Below are positions 43,744 to 52,451 of a DNA stretch of 64,000 bases, in pieces (the first letter of the stretch is position 1; each line of letters begins with the position of its first letter). The notes beneath the pieces were generated by a model that saw only the letters and a list, made by a program, of their open reading frames with translations, made no database searches and was not told the DNA's origin. The stretch comes from Bacteroidales bacterium (GTDB lineage: Bacteria > Bacteroidota > Bacteroidia > Bacteroidales > F082), in NCBI GenBank assembly GCA_016285355.1, contig JAEEQP010000001.1, forward strand, positions 62,001 through 126,000, read 5' to 3'. The position numbers and the translations under genes are program-made.

Positions 43744-44187
43744 TTATAATACCTGCGCCGTATGGTTCTTCGTGTCCACTTTGCCAATGGCATCAATGAT
43801 AACACCTTCTTCGTCAATGACATAGGTGGTACGAAGTGTGCCTTCAGTAACCTTGCCGTACATCTTCTTTTCGCCCCAAGCTTCGTAAGCTTTAAGGATG
43901 GTCAGGTCGGTGTCGGCGATGAGATGGAAAGGCAGGTTGTATTTGGCAATGAAGTTTTGGTGAGACTTGGCACTATCGCGGCTGACACCCAGCACATTAT
44001 AGCCCAATGAGAGAAAACGTTCGTGGTTGTCGCGCAGGTCGCAGGCCTCGGCGGTGCAGCCAGGCGTGCTGTCCTTGGGATAAAAGTAAAGCACTAATTT
44101 CTTTCCAGCAAAATCCGTCAGTTTAACGAGGTTGCCGTTCTCGTCTTGCCCTTCAAAGTAAGGGGCTTTTGTTCCTTTTTGTAGCAT
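43744..44187 (-). CDS. bcp: Thioredoxin-dependent peroxiredoxin, Bcp type
   Basis: 147 aa. The peroxidatic cysteine is in DSTPGCTAEACDLRD, with the second cysteine five residues on (CTAEAC) as in Bcp/PrxQ. It reduces hydroperoxides using thioredoxin. The rest (LYFYPKD, LGVSRDSAKSHQNFIAKY) is full-length family sequence. The next gene leftward has its own promoter. Confidence 0.93.
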   Translation of the reverse strand: MLQKGTKAPYFEGQDENGNLVKLTDFAGKKLVLYFYPKDSTPGCTAEACDLRDNHERFLSLGYNVLGVSRDSAKSHQNFIAKYNLPFHLIADTDLTILKAYEAWGEKKMYGKVTEGTLRTTYVIDEEGVIIDAIGKVDTKNHTAQVL

Positions 44188-44223
44188 GGTTTGATTGTTA
44201 TTTAAATAGTTCTTCGATGTTCA

Positions 44224-44865
44224 TCATTCCGCTTCTTCTATCGGATATGTTTCATCGTACAATTCCGATAGGTCACGACCAGATTCTTTTACCTTCCAAT
44301 ACGGTGTGGGTTGTACCGAATAGGACTTACCTAAAATCTCTGTAGTAATTGGTGTGAGGGTGGTTAATTTTCCATTGTATTGCACATGCTTTTGGTCAAT
44401 CACCGCACAAGTAATGGTTTCATCTGGCTTATACACCAACACATCCCCTGTATGAAGACCCATATCAAGGAAATGTAAAGGCGGACGCTTGGTCTTTGAC
44501 TTTTCCTGAGCGGCTTTATCTTCCGGGGTCAAATCATTCTCTATTTCTTGGGTAACTTCAGCAGTCACATCTTCATGTTGGAATAATTCAAGGATGGCGA
44601 CAGCTTGTTCGGGAGCAATACGGAAAAACTCCCTGTTGGCATTTACTCTTTGAGGTGCAAAAGCTGTATGCAATGCTTTTTCAATTTTGGCACACTCTGA
44701 TTTCTTCACACGGCAAGCAAACTTACAATCAAAAGGCAACGGTACCCCTGTTGTATACAACTCCTTTAATCGCGCATCCATTTCAGAGCGCTCGGTCATA
44801 CCGATTTTGACCATACCCGGCATACTTGGGTTTGTCAAAACATATACTATTCCTTGTTCTTTCAT
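44224..44865 (-). CDS. T5orf172-domain (GIY-YIG-like) protein
   Basis: 213 aa from the ATG at 44865. The N-terminal ~100 residues (GIVYVLTNPSMPGMVKIGMT ... HTAFAPQRVNANREFF) match the T5orf172 domain, related to GIY-YIG nucleases and found in phage and accessory genes. The C-terminal half has an acidic linker and a beta-rich region (LHTGDVLVYKPDETITCAVI) like that in restriction-linked proteins. It follows a HigA-like gene on the same strand, 36 bp apart. Confidence 0.8.
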   Translation of the reverse strand: MKEQGIVYVLTNPSMPGMVKIGMTERSEMDARLKELYTTGVPLPFDCKFACRVKKSECAKIEKALHTAFAPQRVNANREFFRIAPEQAVAILELFQHEDVTAEVTQEIENDLTPEDKAAQEKSKTKRPPLHFLDMGLHTGDVLVYKPDETITCAVIDQKHVQYNGKLTTLTPITTEILGKSYSVQPTPYWKVKESGRDLSELYDETYPIEEAE

Positions 44866-44901
44866 ATCATTGTTTTTTCTATCTATCAAACATCTTTTTT
44901 A

Positions 44902-45213
44902 TCACAGCACAGCTGCAATCTTTCTAATCCCTTTCAAAACATCAGCTACCGACTTGTCCTTACGCGTGGTCTGCATGTTGTATTTCATTTGCAAATACAT
45001 TAAAGCATCGGCAGGAATATCGAGTGCGGCCTCAAACATTAGCGCAGTCTTAGCTGTCAGTGAGCGACGACCGTTCAATATCTCGTTGACTACCGAATAG
45101 GTAAGACCAACGCTCTCAGCGAGTTGTCGTTGAGTGATGCCGCGTGCCTCTATTTCGTCTTTTAGCACCTCTCCAGGATGTGTGGGGAATGCCCCGTAGT
45201 CTAAATTTTCCAC
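44902..45213 (-). CDS. higA: HigA-type antitoxin, no HigB beside it
   Basis: 103 aa. HPGEVLKDEIEARGITQRQL and the helix-turn-helix ESVGLTYSVVNEILNGRR are characteristic of HigA XRE-family antitoxins. HigB is normally encoded just upstream; here no such gene exists and the next gene downstream is the T5orf172 protein. Promoter box at 45237-45244. It could be an orphan regulator or the immunity partner of the T5orf172 protein. Confidence 0.88.
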   Translation of the reverse strand: MENLDYGAFPTHPGEVLKDEIEARGITQRQLAESVGLTYSVVNEILNGRRSLTAKTALMFEAALDIPADALMYLQMKYNMQTTRKDKSVADVLKGIRKIAAVL

Positions 45214-45236
45214 AATGATTCATTTAATTAAGAACG

Positions 45237-45244
45237 CAAAAGTA
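45237..45244 (-). promoter_or_regulatory. -7 box for higA
   Basis: TACTTTTG on the - strand, 24 bp before the higA ATG. Confidence 0.6.
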
Positions 45245-45346
45245 ATACTATTTTTCAATAGTTCGCAATTTTTGCGAATTTTTTCGTTTGACAACAGTTA
45301 ATAAACCATATTGCTGTTTTATTTGTTTGACTGCCGAAAAAAAGAG

Positions 45347-45354
45347 TACTTTTG
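45347..45354 (+). promoter_or_regulatory. Promoter of the 4Fe-4S membrane protein
   Basis: TACTTTTG at -7 and TTTG at 45322-45325, 21 bp apart, the best match in the window to the full Bacteroidota TTTG/TAnnTTTG promoter. The ATG is at 45369. Confidence 0.7.
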
Positions 45355-45368
45355 CCAAAAATTTCCCA

Positions 45369-46187
45369 ATGAAAAAATACAAGACAGGCATCATTCTATT
45401 CTTGGTCTTCGAGGCCATTGCTATTTCATTGTGGCTTACTTCGGGCAATCTATTCTTCCTGCTAAACTTCACTTACATAGGCACCTGCATTGCGGTTGGG
45501 GATATACTTATGGTGAAGAAATGGAAATACGCCCGCGAGTTTGTCCAGTTCGCCGTGGGAAGCTATATGCTCGTGTTCCTCGGACTGATTTGTCACGAGA
45601 ACATGCAAATGGAAGGCTTTTGGTACTACCTTTTTTCTGGATTTTTCGGGGCAGGAGTGCTGCATTACGCCATCGCCAAAATTTTCGGTCCACTATTGTT
45701 CGGACGTGGATGGTGCGGCTATGCCTGCTGGACTGCTATGATTCTCGATTTGCTTCCCTACAAAACGCCTGCAAGTCCAAGAAAGAGCATAGGATGGATA
45801 CGCTATGTCATGTTTGGCCTGTCACTTGCCTTGGTCGTTCTGCTCATGTACTTGGGCAAAGCCAACAAAACCACTATGTTTTATCTTTTCGTGGCGGGGA
45901 ACGTGTTGTATTACGCGGTCGGAATCATCCTTGCCTTGGCTCTAAAAGACAACCGCGCCTTCTGCAAATATATTTGTCCGATAACGGTTTTCTTGAAGCC
46001 GATGAGCTATTTCTCTTGGCTCCGCATCAAATGCGACGAGGAAAAATGCATCCACTGCGGCAAATGCTTGAAGGTCTGTCCGATGGATGTGGAAGTCAAC
46101 CGTAATGCGCGCAACCGAAAGAATGCCACCGAGTGCATCCTTTGCCAAAAGTGCAAGAAAACCTGTCCTGTTAAAGCTTTGAAATAA
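45369..46187 (+). CDS. 4Fe-4S binding membrane protein (NapH/CcoG-like)
   Basis: 272 aa. About six membrane helices, the GRGWCGYACW motif near 120 and ICPITVF near 205 typical of the NapH/YccM group, and a C-terminal ferredoxin part with two clusters (CIHCGKCLKVCP and CILCQKCKKTCP). It should pass electrons at the membrane; partner unknown. It is followed at 24 bp by a T9SS hydrolase gene, which need not be functionally linked. Confidence 0.85.
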   Translation: MKKYKTGIILFLVFEAIAISLWLTSGNLFFLLNFTYIGTCIAVGDILMVKKWKYAREFVQFAVGSYMLVFLGLICHENMQMEGFWYYLFSGFFGAGVLHYAIAKIFGPLLFGRGWCGYACWTAMILDLLPYKTPASPRKSIGWIRYVMFGLSLALVVLLMYLGKANKTTMFYLFVAGNVLYYAVGIILALALKDNRAFCKYICPITVFLKPMSYFSWLRIKCDEEKCIHCGKCLKVCPMDVEVNRNARNRKNATECILCQKCKKTCPVKALK

Positions 46188-46211
46188 GCCTGCATTATTG
46201 TTCTTCGCGAC

Positions 46212-47480
46212 ATGTATAAAGAAAGAAAAACGCTATTGCTGACATGGGTTCTCGTGCTTTTTGCGGGGGCGGTTTTTGCCCAAGAGCATCCGCGTGTGTT
46301 GTTCATCGGCAACAGCTACACGCAGTCCAACAACCTTCCGCAAATGGTTGCCGATATTGCGCAGAGCATGGGTGATACGATGACATATACCAGCAACACC
46401 CCCAGCGCTTGCACTTTCGAGATGCACTGCCACAACCAATCGATGAACTTGATTTGTGAAGGCGGCTGGGATTTCGTGGTGATGCAGGAGCAAAGCCAAC
46501 TTCCGGCATTTCCCATGGATTCGGTTGAGCTGTATGTGTTTCCTTTTGCGCAACAGTTAGTGGATTCCATTTATGCCCACAATCCTTGTGCCGAGCCGAT
46601 GTTTTACATGACTTGGGGCCGCAAGAACGGCGATACAGAGTTTGGCTACCCGCCTATGGATACTTACGAGGGCATGGACAGCCTTCTTTACGCGCGTTAC
46701 ATGCAGATGGGCGAGGACAACGACGCATCAGTGTGTCCTGTGGGCCGCGTGTGGCACTATCTCCGTGACCATAATGCAGAAATCGAGCTTTACATGACGG
46801 ACGGAAGCCATCCCACTTTGGCGGGAACTTATGCTGCCGCTTGTGCGTTTTACACCATGTTTTATGGCCGCGACCCCGACAGCATCAGTCACAATGCTGG
46901 TCTTGATGAAAACACGGCTCATGCCATTCGTTTTGCTACGCATAAGGTTGTGTACGACTCCCTTTGGAAATGGCAACGCCCCTTGCCGAAGGCAGATTTT
47001 GTAGTTGATAGTGTGGATTTTCTCAATGTCCGTTTTGTGAGCAAAGCCAAGCATTTCCAAGAACAGGAATGGTTTTTCAGCGATGGCGAGACTCTGCAGA
47101 CCAATGACACAATGGTTTGGCACACTTTTCCCGAGAGTGGTATCTATCTCGTAAAGCAAGTTGTGAGTCGACATTGCATGGTTGATACCAAGTCGTGGTT
47201 TGTCCGCGTGGAAGCACCATCGGTAGGTGTTGTAGAGAAAGAAAACTTGTCGGAAATTTCAATCAGCCCCAATCCCGCCAATGATGAAGTGGTGCTGCAT
47301 CTGCCCGAAGGGATGGTGGCCGAAGTTGTTCTTTATAGTATAGATGGTCACGAAATGTTGCGGAAGGAAATGAAAAATCCCTGCAACGCCATTGCGTTAC
47401 AAGGATTTCCAAGTGGATTTTATGTGCTGAAAGTCGTCACACTGCAAGGCACCGTTTTGAGGCGGCTCATCAAACGATGA
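46212..47480 (+). CDS. T9SS-secreted SGNH/GDSL-type hydrolase
   Basis: 422 aa. Signal peptide 1-24 (LVLFAGAVFAQ). Block I of SGNH hydrolases is FIGNSYTQSNNLPQ near 31-44 and block V is DGSHPTLAGTYAAA near 196 (catalytic Ser and Asp-X-X-His arrangement). A PKD-like segment (EQEWFFSDGETLQTND) and a T9SS sorting domain at the end (ISPNPANDEVVLHL ... SGFYVLKVVT) follow. It probably removes acetyl or acyl groups from polysaccharides at the cell surface. Confidence 0.85.
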   Translation: MYKERKTLLLTWVLVLFAGAVFAQEHPRVLFIGNSYTQSNNLPQMVADIAQSMGDTMTYTSNTPSACTFEMHCHNQSMNLICEGGWDFVVMQEQSQLPAFPMDSVELYVFPFAQQLVDSIYAHNPCAEPMFYMTWGRKNGDTEFGYPPMDTYEGMDSLLYARYMQMGEDNDASVCPVGRVWHYLRDHNAEIELYMTDGSHPTLAGTYAAACAFYTMFYGRDPDSISHNAGLDENTAHAIRFATHKVVYDSLWKWQRPLPKADFVVDSVDFLNVRFVSKAKHFQEQEWFFSDGETLQTNDTMVWHTFPESGIYLVKQVVSRHCMVDTKSWFVRVEAPSVGVVEKENLSEISISPNPANDEVVLHLPEGMVAEVVLYSIDGHEMLRKEMKNPCNAIALQGFPSGFYVLKVVTLQGTVLRRLIKR

Positions 47481-47512
47481 GATGCTTATGTCCCATCTAT
47501 CGAAAAAAACAC

Positions 47513-47520
47513 TACTTTTG
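47513..47520 (+). promoter_or_regulatory. -7 box of the frd/sdh operon
   Basis: TACTTTTG, 20 bp before the frdC ATG at 47541. Confidence 0.65.
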
Positions 47521-47540
47521 CACTCAAATTATCTTTCAGT

Positions 47541-48188
47541 ATGAATCTCCCAAAAATCCACTCCATCAGCAAGAAAATCGTTGTGGCACTGCTTGGTGTC
47601 TTTTTGAGTATTTTCCTGCTGTTCCATGCAGCCGCCAACCTGCTCATCCTGCGTAACGACGGCGGCGAATGGTACAACGCCTTCTGCGATTTCATGGGCA
47701 CAAACTATGTCGTCAAAGTGTTTGAAATCATTTTGTTAGGCACGTTTTTGCTCCACATCGTCCTATCGATTTGGTTGGCCATCACCAACAAACGGGCGCG
47801 ACCTGTTGGCTATCACAAAGCTCAGTGTAGCAAGACGCACACAGGCTCGAAACTGCAAGTATGGACAGGCATCCTTATCATCGTCTGTCTCATTGCGCAT
47901 TTCATGGACTTTTATTTCGTGAAAATCGGCCTCGTGGACGGTAACCTCAACTTCTATGAGCAGGCGCGAGAGAAGTTCCAAGTACCGCACATTGCCATTG
48001 CATATTTGATATTCTTTGTTGTGGTTTGGTTCCACATGCGCCACGGTTTTGCGGCCATGTTCCAGACATTAGGTCTATACAATTATAAATACGGCAAGGC
48101 CATCGAGATTATCGGCATCATATTCGCCACGGTCGTCTGCCTGATGTTCGCCGTTGTTGTTATCGTCACATTCTTTCAAGCCGCTTGA
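47541..48188 (+). CDS. frdC: Succinate dehydrogenase/fumarate reductase cytochrome b subunit
   Basis: 215 aa, five membrane helices with histidines placed to bind two hemes (FHAAANLLI, LLHIVLSIW, VPHIAIAYL, FHMRHGFAAMF). It matches the single-subunit di-heme membrane anchor of Bacteroidetes and epsilon-proteobacterial fumarate reductases. First gene of frdCAB; a 212-bp gap full of repeats separates it from frdA. Confidence 0.93.
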   Translation: MNLPKIHSISKKIVVALLGVFLSIFLLFHAAANLLILRNDGGEWYNAFCDFMGTNYVVKVFEIILLGTFLLHIVLSIWLAITNKRARPVGYHKAQCSKTHTGSKLQVWTGILIIVCLIAHFMDFYFVKIGLVDGNLNFYEQAREKFQVPHIAIAYLIFFVVVWFHMRHGFAAMFQTLGLYNYKYGKAIEIIGIIFATVVCLMFAVVVIVTFFQAA

Positions 48189-48225
48189 AATAATATAATA
48201 ATGAGCAAATTCAGTTTACATAATA

Positions 48226-48385
48226 GACGCAAGACTACGAGACGTGAAACTTAACATCGCTTTGCGTCATCGCGAGGCACGAAGCGATCCAGGGTTGAAA
48301 ATGAAACCCTAAATGGATTGCTTCGTCGTTCCTCCTCGCAATGACGCGAAGCGGCAGAAAAGTCCCGCAGTCCCGTGTTGCGCGT
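48226..48385. repeat. Heptamer inverted-repeat pair with a second element nested inside
   Basis: Left end 48226-48250 (GACGCAAGACTACGAGAC..) and right end 48361-48385 (GTCCCGCAGTCCCGTG..) are the heptamer family of 25.3 kb. Between them lies a full CGTCATTGCGAGG element at 48264-48347. The pair fills most of the frdC-frdA gap; no gene is present. Confidence 0.75.
48264..48347. repeat. CGTCATTGCGAGG inverted repeat element, nested copy
   Basis: Arms GCGTCATCGCGAGGCACGAA and TTCGTCGTTCCTCCTCGC..ATGACGC around a centre of about 30 bp; same family as 18246-18324. Confidence 0.8.
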
Positions 48386-48400
48386 CAAAAAACATAGATA

Positions 48401-50359
48401 ATGAATTTAGATCCCAAAATACCAGCCGGTCCGCTCGCTGAAAAATGGACCAACTACAAAGCCTCGCAGAAATTGGTCAACCCAGCCAACAAGCGCAAAC
48501 TCGATATCATCGTGGTAGGCACAGGCTTGGCAGGAGCCTCGGCAGCCGCTTCGTTGGGAGCCTTGGGCTTCAATGTGGATATTTTCTGCATCCAAGACTC
48601 ACCGCGCCGCGCCCATAGCATCGCTGCCCAAGGTGGCATCAATGCGGCCAAAAACTACCAAAATGACGGTGACAGTGTGGAACGCCTCTTCCGCGACACC
48701 ATCAAGGGCGGTGACTATCGCGCTCGCGAGGCCAATGTGTACCGTTTGGCAGAAGTCAGTGGAGCTATCATCGACCAATGTGTGGCTCAAGGTGTGCCCT
48801 TCGCCCGTGACTATGGCGGATTGCTTGACAACCGTTCGTTCGGTGGCGCACAAGTTAGTAGAACCTTCTACGCCAAAGGCCAGACCGGGCAACAACTTTT
48901 GCTTGGTGCTTATGGTGCCTTGAGTCGTGAGATTGCTCGTGGCACCGTGAAATTCCACGAACGCCGTGAGATGATGGATTTGGTTGTGGTCGATGGTCGT
49001 GCAAGAGGTATCATCGTCCGCAATCTCGTCACTGGTGACTTGGAACGCTATGCCGCCCATGCTGTGGTGTTGGCCACTGGCGGCTATGGCAACCTTTATT
49101 ACCTCTCCACCAACGCCATGAACAGCAACGGCAGTGCGGCATGGGTGTGTCACCGCAAAGGTGCTGCCTTCGCCAATCCCTGTTATGTGCAGATTCACCC
49201 GACTTGCATTCCTGTCCACGGAGACTACCAGTCGAAGCTCACACTGATGAGCGAGAGCCTCCGTAACGATGGCCGCATTTGGGTGCCCAAAAAAAAGGAA
49301 GATGCCGAAGCCATCCGTGCAGGCAAGTTGAGAGCCATCGACATTCCAGAAGAAGACCGCGACTATTATTTGGAACGCCGTTATCCCGCCTTTGGCAATC
49401 TCGTCCCGCGTGACGTGGCCAGTCGTGCCGCCAAGGAACGCTGCGATGCAGGCTATGGCGTGGGCACAGGTTATGCTGTCTACCTCGATTTCGCTGATGC
49501 CATACAACGCCTTGGAAAAGAGGCCGTTGAGCAAAAATACGGTAACCTTTTCCAGATGTACCAAAAAATCACGGACGAGAACCCATACGAAACTCCGATG
49601 ATGATTTACCCTGCCATCCATTACACTATGGGCGGTCTCTGGGTCGACTACGAATTGCAAACTACTATCCCCGGACTTTTCGCTGCTGGCGAGGCCAACT
49701 TCTCCGACCACGGTGCCAACCGTCTCGGTGCCTCTGCCTTGATGCAGGGACTGGCTGATGGATATTTCGTGTTGCCTTATACTTTGCAGAACTACCTTGC
49801 TGACCAGATTAATGTGGGCAAGATTTCCTCTACATCACCCAAATTTGATGCGGCAGAAGAGGCGGTTCGAAAAAGGATCGACACACTATTAAACACGGCC
49901 CTTCGACAGGCTCAGGGACCTTCAAACTTGAAAACCGTTGACCATTTTCACAAAGCTTTAGGTAAGATTATGTGGGAATACTGCGGCATGGCACGCAACA
50001 CAGAGAGCCTTACCAAAGCCAAGGAACTGGTTTCTGAATTGGAAGACGAGTTCTGGAAATCGGTTTTCGTGCCTGGCATAGCCAACGAATTCAACCCCGA
50101 GTTAGAGAAAGCCTGCCGATTGGAAGACTACTTCGAGCTGGCGCAACTCGTCATAGCCGATGCCTTGCACCGCGAGGAATCTTGTGGTGGCCATTTCCGC
50201 ACCGAGCACCAGACCGCTGACGGTGAGACCCTCCGCGACGACGAGCATTTCATGTACGTGGCGGCGTGGGCATACCAAGGTCACGGCCAGCCCGAGACCA
50301 TGGAGAAAGAGCCGCTCAATTACGAACACATTCAAATCGCCACCCGAAATTATAAATAG
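48401..50359 (+). CDS. frdA: Succinate dehydrogenase/fumarate reductase flavoprotein subunit
   Basis: 652 aa. FAD-binding [16 protein letters not shown] near 38, the histidine for covalent FAD in [12 protein letters not shown] (about His72), substrate region [11 protein letters not shown], and [12 protein letters not shown] are all present. Catalyses fumarate reduction or succinate oxidation. Near residue 505 the peptide ALRQAQGPS is out of place in the family; it is encoded by a CTTCGACAGGCTCAGGGACC repeat at 49898-49920 and keeps the frame. Confidence 0.95.
   Translation: MNLDPKIPAGPLAEKWTNYKASQKLVNPANKRKLDIIVVGTGLAGASAAASLGALGFNVDIFCIQDSPRRAHSIAAQGGINAAKNYQNDGDSVERLFRDTIKGGDYRAREANVYRLAEVSGAIIDQCVAQGVPFARDYGGLLDNRSFGGAQVSRTFYAKGQTGQQLLLGAYGALSREIARGTVKFHERREMMDLVVVDGRARGIIVRNLVTGDLERYAAHAVVLATGGYGNLYYLSTNAMNSNGSAAWVCHRKGAAFANPCYVQIHPTCIPVHGDYQSKLTLMSESLRNDGRIWVPKKKEDAEAIRAGKLRAIDIPEEDRDYYLERRYPAFGNLVPRDVASRAAKERCDAGYGVGTGYAVYLDFADAIQRLGKEAVEQKYGNLFQMYQKITDENPYETPMMIYPAIHYTMGGLWVDYELQTTIPGLFAAGEANFSDHGANRLGASALMQGLADGYFVLPYTLQNYLADQINVGKISSTSPKFDAAEEAVRKRIDTLLNTALRQAQGPSNLKTVDHFHKALGKIMWEYCGMARNTESLTKAKELVSELEDEFWKSVFVPGIANEFNPELEKACRLEDYFELAQLVIADALHREESCGGHFRTEHQTADGETLRDDEHFMYVAAWAYQGHGQPETMEKEPLNYEHIQIATRNYK
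49898..49920. repeat. CTTCGACAGGCTCAGGGACC copy inside frdA
   Basis: Single copy read as RQAQGP in the C-terminal helical domain of the flavoprotein, away from the active site. Confidence 0.85.
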
Positions 50360-50425
50360 ACACGAGACACGAGACTGCGAGACACGAGTCGTTGCCCCGC
50401 GTCCCGAAGTCCCGCGTCTCGAGTC
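50359..50425. repeat. Heptamer inverted-repeat pair between frdA and frdB
   Basis: Left end 50359-50390 and right end 50397-50425 built of GACACGA-type units with a 6-bp spacer, starting at the frdA stop codon. This is a minimal, gene-free form of the cassette at 25348-25816. Confidence 0.8.
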
Positions 50426-50439
50426 AAAAAAAGAGAATC

Positions 50440-51198
50440 ATGAAGTTCACATTACATATTTGGCGTCAGGAGAACGCCCGCGCCAAGGGTCATTTCGAGA
50501 TTTATCCCATTGACAATATCTCGTCGGACTGCTCCTTCCTTGAGATGCTCGACATCCTGAACGAGCGGCTCATCAACGACTGTATCGCGCATCCTGTTTG
50601 CTTCGACAACGACTGTCGCGAGGGCATCTGCGGCATGTGCGGACTTTATATTAATGGCAGGCCTCACGGCAACGACGATGGCATTACCACTTGCCAACTC
50701 CACATGCGGAAGTTCAAGGATGGCGACGACATCTGGATTGAACCTTGGCGCGCTAAACCCTTCCCTGTCATTCGCGACCTTGTGGTAGACCGCTCCGCCT
50801 TCGACAAAATCATTCAAGCGGGAGGCTACATCAGCACTACCACAGGCGGTGTCCCCGATGCCAACACGATTCCGATTCCGAAACACAAAGCCGATATGGC
50901 TATGGATGCGGCTTCATGCATCGGTTGCGGTGCCTGCGTGGCGGCCTGCAAGAACGCCAGCGCTATGCTGTTTGTGGGGGCAAAAATCAGCCATTTAGCC
51001 CTGTTACCTCAAGGCAAGATTGAAGCTGCCGACCGCGTCAAGAAAATGGTTGCCAAGATGGATGAATTAGGCTTTGGCAACTGCACCAATACCTACGCCT
51101 GCGAAGCCGAGTGCCCGAAACTCATCAAGCGGCAGAACATCTCACGGCTCAATCGGCAATGGATTGGGGCGTTGTTTGGCAGGGATAGAATCAAATGA
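50440..51198 (+). CDS. frdB: Succinate dehydrogenase/fumarate reductase iron-sulfur subunit
   Basis: 252 aa. Cysteines for the three clusters are seen: [16 protein letters not shown] with a later TCQLHM (2Fe-2S), [13 protein letters not shown] and [13 protein letters not shown] (4Fe-4S and 3Fe-4S). The ATG at 50440 is chosen since the upstream frame is repeat DNA. Last gene of frdCAB, followed by a terminator. Confidence 0.95.
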   Translation: MKFTLHIWRQENARAKGHFEIYPIDNISSDCSFLEMLDILNERLINDCIAHPVCFDNDCREGICGMCGLYINGRPHGNDDGITTCQLHMRKFKDGDDIWIEPWRAKPFPVIRDLVVDRSAFDKIIQAGGYISTTTGGVPDANTIPIPKHKADMAMDAASCIGCGACVAACKNASAMLFVGAKISHLALLPQGKIEAADRVKKMVAKMDELGFGNCTNTYACEAECPKLIKRQNISRLNRQWIGALFGRDRIK

Positions 51199-51230
51199 CA
51201 AAGGAGTCCCACGTTTGCGGAACTCCTTGT
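51199..51230. terminator. Terminator between frdB and rnpB
   Basis: AAGGAGT/ACTCCTT stem between the convergent frdB and rnpB genes. Confidence 0.65.
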
Positions 51231-51234
51231 AAAA

Positions 51235-51613
51235 CAACGACCCAGACGAATAAGCGGGATTCTGTTCCCCTTGCGGGGCGACTGTCATTTCTCTAGACCT
51301 GCGGTCGCCCGCAGACTCAAGCGCCCTACCCTGAGACGACGGACGAGCAGCCCTCTCGCTCCCGAAGGAGCATTGTCTCTATACTTGGACTTGCAGCCCA
51401 TAAGGTTTGCCCCAGCGGAATGTCACCACCCGCCGCGTGAGCTCTTACCTCACGTTTTCACCCTTACCCTTCGACTTGCTCAGGGCGGTATATTTTTCTG
51501 TGGCACTGTCTGTTGCCCTTGCGGACACCTTCCTGTTAAGAAGTATGGTGCTCTGTGCTGTCCCGACTTTCCTCGCGCCGGCTTTCCCGACCCGCGACAG
51601 TCTGCCTGAATCG
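51235..51613 (-). ncRNA. rnpB: RNase P RNA (type A)
   Basis: On the - strand the universal core is plain: GCGAGGAAAGTCGGGACAGC, then GGTAAGGGTGAAAACGTG, TAAGAGCTCACGCGG, and near the end ACAGAATCCCGCTTATTCG. It is the catalytic RNA that trims the 5' ends of pre-tRNAs. A TATTTTTG box at 51620-51627 sets the start; ends are good to about 10 bases. In the P12 position the hairpin reads CCCTGAGCAAGTCGAAGGG, which looks like a member of the CTTCGACAGGCTCAGGG repeat family. Confidence 0.93.
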
Positions 51614-51619
51614 CGGCGG

Positions 51620-51627
51620 CAAAAATA
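51620..51627 (-). promoter_or_regulatory. -7 box of rnpB
   Basis: TATTTTTG on the - strand. The block from here into the RNA (GCGATTCAGGCAG) recurs at 52439-52465. Confidence 0.6.
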
Positions 51628-51651
51628 CAGTTTTTTTTTGGTTGGATGGTT

Positions 51652-51999
51652 TTATTTCTTCATCAAATGTTGCTCCACAAGCCACTTAATGTATTTGTCG
51701 GAGACATTATCTATTTCGCTTTTGTCATAAATGGTCAACAGGGTCAAGTCGGCCGTATCCGTTTCGCTCACCAGTACAGTTAATGTCAACACACGAGCAC
51801 CGCCACTTTTACCTTTGCCCTTTGAAGCCACAGCCATACGCACCTTGCGAACGCCACCTCCAAGGTCATCGCCTTGAAACGGATTCTCGGACAGTTCCTT
51901 CCTAAAAGCCAAATAGTCGTTACCCAGCGATTTGTATTTCTTTGCAAGCCGTTTGAACTGACGAGAAAACTCGGCTGAAAGGACAAACCTTACATTCAT
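51652..51999 (-). CDS. RelE/ParE-superfamily toxin, second paralogue
   Basis: 115 aa. FSRQFKRLAKKYKSLGNDY helix, SKGKGKSGGARVLTLTVLV and LLTIYDKSEIDNVS match the toxin at 15819-16160 along their length. It overlaps the upstream antitoxin by 4 bp. The different antitoxin partner suggests that toxins of this group have swapped partners. Confidence 0.82.
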   Translation of the reverse strand: MNVRFVLSAEFSRQFKRLAKKYKSLGNDYLAFRKELSENPFQGDDLGGGVRKVRMAVASKGKGKSGGARVLTLTVLVSETDTADLTLLTIYDKSEIDNVSDKYIKWLVEQHLMKK

Positions 52000-52250
52000 A
52001 GAATACCCTCCGCCTTCAACTCCTCCAGAAACTCCTCCTCGGTCATCATTTTATGCTCACCGTGCTTGGCTGCTTCCACCTCATCGAGTGCACAATACAA
52101 CGATTCTTTTACGAGCTCCTGCTGACGCAATGCTTCCGGTTCTTCTTCCGTCGCCTCAAGAAGTTTCCCCGCCAGCCAGTCACGGTCGTTCCGTGCCAAG
52201 GACAAGCCTTGCAGATAAGTCCATAAATTATTCAACGCCACTGTTGTCAT
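51996..52250 (-). CDS. Antitoxin of the second RelE/ParE-type pair
   Basis: 84 aa from the ATG at 52250. Helical and acidic (LAGKLLEATEEEPEALRQQE, then MMTEEEFLEELKAEGIL). The upstream ATG at 52280 is rejected because it lies on the -7 box 52278-52285. ATGA overlap with the toxin. It is unlike the antitoxin at 15605-15829. Confidence 0.78.
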   Translation of the reverse strand: MTTVALNNLWTYLQGLSLARNDRDWLAGKLLEATEEEPEALRQQELVKESLYCALDEVEAAKHGEHKMMTEEEFLEELKAEGIL

Positions 52251-52277
52251 AATTCCACTGTTTTTGTTTTTCTGTTG

Positions 52278-52285
52278 CAAAAGTA
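52278..52285 (-). promoter_or_regulatory. -7 box of the second RelE-type pair
   Basis: TACTTTTG on the - strand, 28 bp before the antitoxin ATG. Confidence 0.65.
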
Positions 52286-52329
52286 ATCATTTTTCGCAAA
52301 CTATCTCTTTTTCATTGCTTTTTTATCCG

Positions 52330-52451
52330 AAAAAGCCCCAACCACCCCAACCCAAGCGTATCCACCATACGCCCGAATTGGGGCACTTCGTCTTCAGCCA
52401 GCAGTATCATTGTCGCTGACTGATGATAATGTTATTCTACTGCCTGAATCG
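52330..52451 (-). ncRNA. Candidate small RNA with rnpB-like 5' end
   Basis: The - strand has a TATTTTTG box (52458-52465), then about 120 nt without an open frame. Two strong hairpins are seen: CAGTCAGC/GCTGGCTG, and GCCCCAA/TTGGGGT enclosing GCGTAT..ATACGC, with TTGGGGCTTTTT at the end as a terminator-like tail. Its first ~15 nt (GCGATTCAGGCAG) equal the start of rnpB. It does not match 6S or SRP RNA as I know them. Confidence 0.5.

Noticed and set aside
51271..51609. 112-codon + strand open frame
   Set aside because: It lies entirely inside rnpB on the opposite strand.
52330..52451. 6S RNA or SRP RNA identity for the candidate small RNA
   Set aside because: The hairpins lack the large central bubble of 6S RNA and the GGAA-tetraloop/AGCAG motif of SRP RNA.
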